A model generated the notes under the pieces. It did no database searches and was not told the DNA's origin. It saw nothing but the letters and a program-made list of their open reading frames with translations. DNA of 38,672 bases from Paracoccaceae bacterium (GTDB lineage: Bacteria; Pseudomonadota; Alphaproteobacteria; Rhodobacterales; Rhodobacteraceae). Shown one piece after another: positions 33,532 through 38,672 of this stretch. Position 1 is the first letter of the stretch. Each line of letters begins with the position of its first letter. The translations under genes and the position numbers were made by a program. The stretch spans positions 1 through 38,672 of the forward strand of contig JABBAP010000070.1 of the NCBI GenBank assembly GCA_018607905.1, given 5' to 3'.

Positions 33532-34305
33532 TTGTCCGTTCTTGCCCATCATTCTGTTCGCACGACCCTGTGGCTCGCATTTTTTGCGGCTATCGTTGTG
33601 GCGTGGTGGATGATGTATTCCATGGCGGGGCAGATGGGGCTGAACTGGTACGGTGCGCGGGTTGGCATGATGGATATGGCGGGAATGCCGCCGATGAACA
33701 GCCTGCAAATGCTGGTGCCGATGTGGGCGATTATGATGATCGCGATGATGGGGCCGACCTTTGTGCACACGATGACCACGTATGAGGCGCTGATGCGGTC
33801 TGCCAATGGCACGTGGGCTGGGTTGATCGGTGTTGTTGCTGGGTATTTCATTGTTTGGGTTCTGTTTGGTGCGGGTATTGCGCTGGTGCAGGCGGGGCTG
33901 ATGCGGCTCGGTTGGCTCGATATGTTTGGGCAATCCACGGGGTTGTGGGCCACGGCGGCGCTGTTGATTGTGGTGGGCTGGTTTCAGTTCACGTGGATCA
34001 AAGAGGTATGCCACGGGGTGTGTCATGCGCCGATGCAGTATTTTCTGGGCAACTGGCGCACGGGTGGCCTTGGTGGGCTGCGCATGGGGCTGGGCCTTGG
34101 GGCGTTCTGTGTGGTGTGTTGCTGGGGGTACATGGCGCTGGGGTTTGTTGGCGGGTCCATGAACCTGTTGTGGATGGGGCTGGCGACAGTTCTGATGGTG
34201 TTTGAGAAGCTGCCACAGGTGGCGCATTACGTTATGCGCCCTGTGGGGGTGTTGTTGATCGTTGCGGGGCTGGCGGTTGCTGGTTGTGCTGGTGGGGTTT
34301 GGTGA
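33532..34305 (+). CDS. DUF2182 metal-binding-like integral membrane protein
   Basis: A 257-residue protein with six or seven transmembrane segments. The family hallmark is the methionine-rich stretch MPPMNSLQMLVPMWAIMMIAMM (52-73), then CHGVCHAPM (Cys160, Cys164) and CVVCCWGYM (Cys193, 196, 197). These pairs suggest soft-metal (for example copper) binding, but no biochemical role is established to my knowledge. Translation must start at TTG (AAGG seven bases upstream); the first in-frame ATG would remove the first helix, and a stop blocks earlier starts. It is the first gene of the operon and is followed after two bases by a small membrane-peptide gene. Confidence 0.88.
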   Translation: MSVLAHHSVRTTLWLAFFAAIVVAWWMMYSMAGQMGLNWYGARVGMMDMAGMPPMNSLQMLVPMWAIMMIAMMGPTFVHTMTTYEALMRSANGTWAGLIGVVAGYFIVWVLFGAGIALVQAGLMRLGWLDMFGQSTGLWATAALLIVVGWFQFTWIKEVCHGVCHAPMQYFLGNWRTGGLGGLRMGLGLGAFCVVCCWGYMALGFVGGSMNLLWMGLATVLMVFEKLPQVAHYVMRPVGVLLIVAGLAVAGCAGGVW

Positions 34306-34307
34306 AG

Positions 34308-34487
34308 ATGGCAAACTCTGTTAAGCTATTGATAATAATTGCGATCATAGCGGTGCCCGCCTTGCTTTATCTTACAGGAAATGCAGACGATCATGGTTTC
34401 AAGATAGCTCTCTACTATGTGGTTCTAGGTGGGCTAGCAATTTACACTTATCGAAATAAACTGAAGGGAGGCCCTAAAAATGGCTGA
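34308..34487 (+). CDS. 59-residue membrane peptide
   Basis: The peptide MANSVKLLIIIAIIAVPALL... has two hydrophobic segments (about 5-21 and 31-46) with a short polar loop GNADDHG between them and a basic end (RNKLKGGPKNG). It starts two bases after the DUF2182 stop and overlaps the DUF1326 gene by eight bases, so it is embedded in the operon. The local sequence is more A+T-rich than the flanking genes. No family is recognised; a small partner subunit of the DUF2182 protein is an inference from position. Confidence 0.7.
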   Translation: MANSVKLLIIIAIIAVPALLYLTGNADDHGFKIALYYVVLGGLAIYTYRNKLKGGPKNG

Positions 34488-35181
34488 GAAGAAAACTAAG
34501 GCTGCGGCTGATCGTATTGAGGTTATGAACAAGCTCGATCAACGCATGACGCCAACGCGGCGTCGTAAGGAAGCGACGAATTGGAGCATTAAGGGAGAGC
34601 TGTTTTTGAACTGTTCTTGCGAAGTGTTCTGCCCGTGTGTTGTATCATTGGGTAAGCACCAGCCGACCGAAGGGTACTGTCATGCTTGGATGGCTATTCG
34701 TATTGATGAGGGCCACTTTGAGGGTGAAGACCTAAGCGGGCTGAATGTTGGCTTGCTGGCGGATATTCCGGGTAAGATGGCAGAGGGCGACTGGAAGGTT
34801 GCCGCGTATATCAGTGAAGAAGCCACGCAAAAGGCCTATGACGGGTTGCTGAAGATTTTCAGTGGTGCGGCTGGCGGGACAACGGGTTTGTTCACGATGC
34901 TGGTGTCCACGATCATTCATGCAGAGCGCACCAAGGTTGAGATCGAAACCAATGGGCGTCGTCGCTCCATCAATATCGGTAAAAAGATCAATGGTGAGAT
35001 CGAAACTATCGGAGGTGCGAACCCTGATGAGGCTGTTGTGATCTCGAACTCTCGCTATTGGATGGGTCCAGACATTATCGCGGCTGTTGGCCTGCGGAGC
35101 CGTGTGCGTGATCACGGTCGCAACTGGGATTTCGGTGGCAAGTCTGCCGAGATTTGCCCGATTGAGTGGTCTGGTCCTTAA
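34480..35181 (+). CDS. DUF1326 cysteine-motif protein
   Basis: A 233-residue soluble protein of DUF1326. The signature is NCSCEVFCPCVVS (44-56) with Cys45, 47, 51 and 53, followed by Cys67 (GYCHAW), which could bind a metal ion. The domain usually begins close to the start of the protein; here about 34 charged residues (MAEKKTKAAADRIEVMNKLD and on) precede it. The central and C-terminal parts (KVEIETNGRRRSINIG, NSRYWMGPDI) are typical of the family. The function is unknown; DUF1326 genes often accompany DUF2182 genes, from memory. A good GGAGG precedes the ATG. The next gene starts 23 bases after the stop. Confidence 0.9.
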   Translation: MAEKKTKAAADRIEVMNKLDQRMTPTRRRKEATNWSIKGELFLNCSCEVFCPCVVSLGKHQPTEGYCHAWMAIRIDEGHFEGEDLSGLNVGLLADIPGKMAEGDWKVAAYISEEATQKAYDGLLKIFSGAAGGTTGLFTMLVSTIIHAERTKVEIETNGRRRSINIGKKINGEIETIGGANPDEAVVISNSRYWMGPDIIAAVGLRSRVRDHGRNWDFGGKSAEICPIEWSGP

Positions 35182-35204
35182 GCCAAACTGGGAGAGGTAG
35201 GCTC

Positions 35205-35705
35205 ATGTCTGTAACACCTGATTGGGTGCGCATGATGGCGCAGTATAATGCTTGGCAGAACGGGTGGATGATCCCTGCGGCCAGTGGATTGTCTGTGGAT
35301 GCGCGCCAACTTGATCGCGGGGCGTTCTTTGGGTCGATTCACGGCACGCTAAGCCATCTTTTGTGGGGTGACAGTCTGTGGATGGGCCGTTTTGACGGGG
35401 GCGATGCGCCTGACGCGCCGATTGAAGCAGGCACGCAGAACTTTCCGGATTGGGATGGGTATGTTGCGGCACGCGGGGCGATGGATCAGCGGATTACGCG
35501 CTGGGCTGCGTCCTTGGGTGACGGCGACGTGCTCGGGGAGTTAACATTTTGGTCAGGTACAAAACAGGCCGATTTGGTGGTCCCCAAGGCCAAGGTGTTT
35601 ACCCACTTCTTTAATCATCAGACCCATCACAGGGGTCAAGTCCACGGTATGTTGACGGGCGCAGGTGTAACCACCCCAGATACCGATCTTTTATTTATGG
35701 AGTAA
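35205..35705 (+). CDS. DinB-family protein
   Basis: A 166-residue four-helix DinB-fold protein. The metal-binding triad is complete: His51 in GTLSHLLWGD, and His138 and His142 in FNHQTHHRGQ. DinB-like proteins include thiol-dependent transferases and isomerases (mycothiol, bacillithiol or glutathione linked), so a role in handling an electrophile such as acrylate or acrylyl-CoA, or a sulfur product of DMSP, is conceivable but unproven. The start has GGGAGAGG upstream; the longer frame back to 35166 overlaps the DUF1326 gene. dmdA follows after four bases, which implies tight coupling. Confidence 0.9.
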   Translation: MSVTPDWVRMMAQYNAWQNGWMIPAASGLSVDARQLDRGAFFGSIHGTLSHLLWGDSLWMGRFDGGDAPDAPIEAGTQNFPDWDGYVAARGAMDQRITRWAASLGDGDVLGELTFWSGTKQADLVVPKAKVFTHFFNHQTHHRGQVHGMLTGAGVTTPDTDLLFME

Positions 35706-35709
35706 CGGG

Positions 35710-36813
35710 ATGGCTTTATTGTCACCTTCGCGTCGTCTGCGGCGCACACCTTTTTCTGACGGCGTAGAGGCCGCTGGGGTAAAGGCCTACACGATTTACA
35801 ATCACATGTTGTTGCCAACTGTGTTTCGGTCTGTCCAAGAGGATTATCATCATCTGAAATCTGCGGTGCAGATATGGGATGTGTCGTGCGAGCGCCAAGT
35901 CGAGCTGCGCGGCCCTGATGCGGGTCGTCTGATGCAGATGCTAACGCCGCGTGATCTGCGCAAGATGCAGGTAGGCCAGTGTTTTTATGTGCCTATCGTG
36001 GATGAAACGGGGGGCATGTTGAATGACCCTGTCGCGGTAAAGGTAACAGAGGATCGCTGGTGGATTTCGATTGCTGATAGCGACCTGCTGTACTGGGTCA
36101 AAGCGATTGCCCATGGCTGGCGGCTCGATGTGTTGGTGGATGAGCCTGATATTTCACCGCTGGGGATACAGGGGCCAAAGGCAGAAGAGCTGATGGCGCG
36201 TGTGTTTGGCGACAGTATCAAGGGCGTTGGCTTCTTTCGCTTTGGCTGGTTCGAGTTTCAAGGACGTGATCTGCTGATTGCGCGGTCTGGCTATTCCAAG
36301 CAGGGCGGGTTCGAGATTTACGTAGAGGGCAGTGATATCGGCATGCCGTTGTGGAACGCGCTGATGGAGGCGGGCAAGGATCTGGATGTGCATGCAGGCT
36401 GTCCGAACCTGATTGAACGCATTGAGGGCGGATTGCTGTCGTACGGCAATGACATGACCGATGATAACACGCCGCACGAATGTGGGTTGGGTCGGTTCTG
36501 TGATACGCAAACGGCCATTGGCTGTATTGGGCGCGATGCGTTGCTGCGGGTGGCCAAGGAAGGCCCGATCCAGCAAGTGCGCGCCATTGCCATTGACGGG
36601 GATGCCGTTCCTGCCTGTGATCGGTGGTGGCCGATACTGGCAAAGGGCAAAAAGGTCGGGCAGGTGACGTCGGCTGCGTGGTCGCCTGATTTCAACACAA
36701 ACGTTTCGATTGGCATGGTGCGTATGACCCACTGGGATGCGGACACGGCCATTCAAGTACAAACGCCAGACGGGCTGCGCGATGCGGCCGTCTATGAAAA
36801 ATTCTGGATTTAA
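35710..36813 (+). CDS. dmdA: DMSP demethylase DmdA
   Basis: DmdA transfers a methyl group from dimethylsulfoniopropionate to tetrahydrofolate, giving methylmercaptopropionate, the first step of the demethylation pathway. It belongs to the glycine cleavage T (GcvT) fold. The 367-residue protein starts with the DmdA-like PSRRLRRTPFSDGVEAAGVKA and has the DmdA-type segments YNHMLLPTVF, GGMLNDPVAVK, SGYSKQGGFEIYVEGS and LLSYGNDMT, which I remember from roseobacter DmdA. A glycine-cleavage T protein or dimethylglycine-dehydrogenase-like domain is the alternative, but acuI directly downstream makes DmdA firm. It starts four bases after the DinB stop, with the preceding GGAG weak. Confidence 0.94.
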   Translation: MALLSPSRRLRRTPFSDGVEAAGVKAYTIYNHMLLPTVFRSVQEDYHHLKSAVQIWDVSCERQVELRGPDAGRLMQMLTPRDLRKMQVGQCFYVPIVDETGGMLNDPVAVKVTEDRWWISIADSDLLYWVKAIAHGWRLDVLVDEPDISPLGIQGPKAEELMARVFGDSIKGVGFFRFGWFEFQGRDLLIARSGYSKQGGFEIYVEGSDIGMPLWNALMEAGKDLDVHAGCPNLIERIEGGLLSYGNDMTDDNTPHECGLGRFCDTQTAIGCIGRDALLRVAKEGPIQQVRAIAIDGDAVPACDRWWPILAKGKKVGQVTSAAWSPDFNTNVSIGMVRMTHWDADTAIQVQTPDGLRDAAVYEKFWI

Positions 36814-36825
36814 TTGGAGAGAGAT

Positions 36826-37815
36826 ATGTTTAACGCATTGATGGTGAATAAAGACGAAGAGGGTAAGACATCCGCGTCGGTAGAGCAGATTAATGAAGAT
36901 CAGCTGATGGAGGGCAATGTGACCGTTGCGGTGGAATATTCCACTGTGAACTACAAAGACGGTTTGTGCATTGGGCCAGGGGGCGGGTTGGTGCGCAATT
37001 ATCCCCATATTCCGGGTATTGATTTTGCAGGGACTGTCGAGAGTTCATCTGATGATCGCTACAAGGCTGGTGATAAGGTTGTTCTGACAGGTTGGCGCGT
37101 GGGTGAGGCCCACTTTGGTGGGTATTCCCAAAAGGCGCGGGTCAATGGCGATTGGTTGGTTCCATTGCCTAAGGGTTTGGACACACGCACGGCGATGGCT
37201 GTGGGGACGGCGGGCTTTACGTCTATGTTGTCAGTTATGGCGCTGGAAGATCACGGGCTGAAGGCGGGCAATGGTCCTGTGCTGGTAACGGGGGCTGCTG
37301 GCGGTGTTGGTTCCGTGGCTGTGGCGCTGTTAGCAGCGCTGGGCCACGAGGTTGCTGGTGTGACGGGGCGCCCTGAAACGGCGGATTACCTGAAATCACT
37401 GGGTGCGACACAGATCGTGGCCCGTGAAGAGATCAACGAGACAATCAAACGCCCAATGGAAGCGGAAACTTGGGCTGGCTGTGTGGATGCGGTTGGTGGC
37501 GACATGCTGGCGCGGGTTCTGGGCCAGATGAAATACGGCGCGTCTGTTGCCGCTGTTGGTTTGGCTGGCGGCGCTGGGCTGCCTGCGACGGTGATCCCGT
37601 TCTTGCTGCGCGGTGTGAACCTGCTGGGCATCGACAGTGTGATGCAGCCTTACGACAATCGTCTGCGCGCGTGGGAGCGGATTGCACAAGATCTGCCGAT
37701 GGACAAGCTGGAAGACATGGTGCGCCCTGCGGTGTTGTCAGACCTTCCCGCGCTGGGAAAAGACATCCTGAAAGGCCAAGTGCAGGGCCGTGTGGTTGTT
37801 GACGTAAACGCCTAA
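36826..37815 (+). CDS. acuI: Acrylyl-CoA reductase AcuI
   Basis: AcuI reduces acrylyl-CoA to propionyl-CoA with NADPH, which removes the toxic intermediate of DMSP breakdown. The 329-residue medium-chain dehydrogenase/reductase shows the YhdH/AcuI features: YSTVNYKDGL (39-48), HIPGIDFAGTV, RVGEAHFGGYSQ and the Rossmann loop VTGAAGGVGSVA (154-165). No zinc-binding pattern is seen, as expected for this group. GGAGAGAG lies just ahead of the ATG; a TTG twelve bases earlier is less likely. It follows dmdA after 12 bases. The dmdA-acuI order is the known roseobacter arrangement. Confidence 0.94.
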   Translation: MFNALMVNKDEEGKTSASVEQINEDQLMEGNVTVAVEYSTVNYKDGLCIGPGGGLVRNYPHIPGIDFAGTVESSSDDRYKAGDKVVLTGWRVGEAHFGGYSQKARVNGDWLVPLPKGLDTRTAMAVGTAGFTSMLSVMALEDHGLKAGNGPVLVTGAAGGVGSVAVALLAALGHEVAGVTGRPETADYLKSLGATQIVAREEINETIKRPMEAETWAGCVDAVGGDMLARVLGQMKYGASVAAVGLAGGAGLPATVIPFLLRGVNLLGIDSVMQPYDNRLRAWERIAQDLPMDKLEDMVRPAVLSDLPALGKDILKGQVQGRVVVDVNA

Positions 37816-37820
37816 AATAA

Positions 37821-37852
37821 GCCGCGTGCGAAGGGTGGTCTTTGCACGCGGC
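37821..37852 (+). terminator. Strong hairpin ending the operon
   Basis: A 13-bp stem GCCGCGTGCGAAG / CTTTGCACGCGGC (one G-U pair) with a GGTGGT loop begins six bases after the acuI stop. It is followed by CCCC rather than T, so it may be a weak terminator or protect the mRNA end. Confidence 0.6.
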
Positions 37853-37939
37853 CCCCATAACACTGGGAATTGATACAAAGTGTGTACCAATGCTTCGCGA
37901 CTTGGCTACTCTGATCCTAAATTGAGAAGGATTAGGTTC

Positions 37940-38413
37940 ATGCTGCGTATTTTTTTAATAATCGGGTTTGTTCTGGGCAGCGTGCCTGCGCTGGCACAAG
38001 ACGATCTGTCAGTTGGGTATTATTATCCCGAGATCACCAGTCAAGAAACCTTCACGCGGGTTCTGGGGCTGGATTTCAAAGCAAGCGCGAAACTGCGCAG
38101 CACGTTCGTCACGGCGATTACCAAATCGCGTTTTGAAAGCCCCGCAAACCCGAATTACGTTATTTTTGCCAAAGGCACGCAACCCCAAAAGCTGGTGATT
38201 GTAGCGTTGGATGATGATGTGTTCAAAACGCTGTACCGTGCGCGTGCAGTGCTGGCACAACTGTCGTCTAACTTGCGCGCTGGGCTGTTCAAAGACGATG
38301 AAAACCTGAGGGTTGCTGGCACGTTTTATGATTTGATGCAGATCATGGAATTCAAAACGCTGGTGATTACTGACGGTGAAAACTGGTCCCACAAAGTGCT
38401 TTTCTCACAGTAA
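37940..38413 (+). CDS. Secreted protein, unknown function
   Basis: The 157-residue precursor has a signal peptide (LRIFLIIGFVLGSVPALAQ, cleavage after ALA-Q near residue 20). The mature part, about 137 residues, begins with YYYPEITSQETFTRVLG and contains NPNYVIFAKGTQPQKLVIVALDD, giving a mixed alpha/beta look. No cysteines or enzyme motifs are visible. I recall similar proteins in Rhodobacterales of unknown role. It is probably a single-gene unit: the hairpin after acuI and about 90 bases separate it from the operon. The shorter start (ATG at 37940) is chosen for the signal peptide, with AAGGATTAGG upstream. Confidence 0.8.
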   Translation: MLRIFLIIGFVLGSVPALAQDDLSVGYYYPEITSQETFTRVLGLDFKASAKLRSTFVTAITKSRFESPANPNYVIFAKGTQPQKLVIVALDDDVFKTLYRARAVLAQLSSNLRAGLFKDDENLRVAGTFYDLMQIMEFKTLVITDGENWSHKVLFSQ

Positions 38414-38513
38414 TGCCAAAGTAGCTTCATAAGATTTTTGTCTCTTTAGTTGGTTGCTCAATTTCGGTTGAGAATATTTGAGTCAAAATGTCGCATCCTT
38501 TGGTGTATAGGTC

Positions 38514-38531
38514 GTTCACGTCCGCGTGAAC
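38514..38531. promoter_or_regulatory. Perfect 7-bp inverted repeat upstream of the edge gene
   Basis: GTTCACG-TCCG-CGTGAAC lies 51 bases upstream of the transporter-like start. No T tract follows, so an operator or leader hairpin is more likely than a terminator. Confidence 0.45.
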
Positions 38532-38581
38532 ACGTCGCGTCGGACCAATAAAAGTCGGATGACACAACAAGGGGACACCTA

Positions 38582-38672
38582 ATGTCACTAAAACCACCGA
38601 TAACAGACCTGAATATCCCGACCGAAAGCTCGGGCTTCTATGAGGGCTTTTCAAAGTTCGTTGCAATTGGAT
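38582..38672 (+). CDS. Partial gene, probably BCCT-family transporter
   Basis: Only the first 30 codons are in the window: MSLKPPITDLNIPTESS, then GFYEGFSKFVAIG. AAGGGGA lies nine bases before the ATG. The KPP and GFYxGF pattern matches the cytoplasmic N-terminus I remember for roseobacter betaine/carnitine/choline transporters, which also include DMSP carriers. The transmembrane part lies outside the window, so this rests on a short stretch. A BCCT carrier beside dmdA-acuI would make biological sense. Confidence 0.5.
   Translation, partial: MSLKPPITDLNIPTESSGFYEGFSKFVAIG

Noticed and set aside
33496-34314. Minus-strand ORF of 272 codons, rich in His, Pro and Arg
   Set aside because: It lies opposite DUF2182, whose composition forces an open reverse frame; the protein would be low-complexity with no recognisable fold.
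38427-38666. Minus-strand ORF of 79 codons at the right edge
   Set aside because: It overlaps the promoter and start of the transporter-like gene, with no ribosome-binding site.

Overview
The window reads as a chromosomal segment of a marine Rhodobacterales bacterium (Roseobacter group, Alphaproteobacteria). The signs are a DMSP demethylase (dmdA) next to an acrylyl-CoA reductase (acuI), a Bpt-type leucyltransferase, a DUF2852 protein, an RNase E with a long acidic insert in its S1 domain, and two perfect CtrA-type boxes. Genus-level placement is not possible by eye.

Layout. 1-1.5 kb: tRNA-Asp with terminator, then an uncharacterised protein gene of different base composition. 1.5-9.5 kb: mostly minus-strand genes: bpt, an RDD membrane protein, DUF2852, tetR, ppk2, an alpha/beta hydrolase, metA, a P-loop ATPase, a DMT exporter and a small secreted protein. 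A four-copy Pho-box-like array lies in front of ppk2. 9.5-20 kb: envelope and RNA genes: a lipoprotein, a RidA-family protein, RNase E, an N-acetylmuramoyl-L-alanine amidase, a soluble PAS histidine kinase, PBP1A, and a BON/LysM gene with a frameshift. 20-27 kb: housekeeping: acyl-CoA synthetase, metG, a class 3 lipase, trpA, ychF. 27-31 kb: an RTX-type secreted protein with a propeller-like body behind two CtrA boxes, glyoxalase I, a class IV aminotransferase, and a glutamate-receptor-like ligand-gated channel. 31.3-32.7 kb: a small accessory patch with two overlapping unknown membrane-protein genes, repeated hairpins and tRNA-Arg(CCG).

33.4-38.7 kb is the most interesting part. A GntR/FCD repressor is divergent from a tight operon: DUF2182 membrane protein, a 59-residue membrane peptide, DUF1326, DinB-fold protein, dmdA, acuI. 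A textbook FadR-type operator overlaps the likely -35 element of the operon. dmdA and acuI handle DMSP demethylation and acrylyl-CoA reduction. The four genes ahead of them have no role in DMSP metabolism that I know of, yet their spacing suggests co-transcription with it. A separate gene for what looks like a BCCT (betaine/DMSP-type) transporter starts at the right edge. This extended operon is my main candidate for an undescribed system.

All functional calls come from reading motifs and remembered family features; no database search was run.
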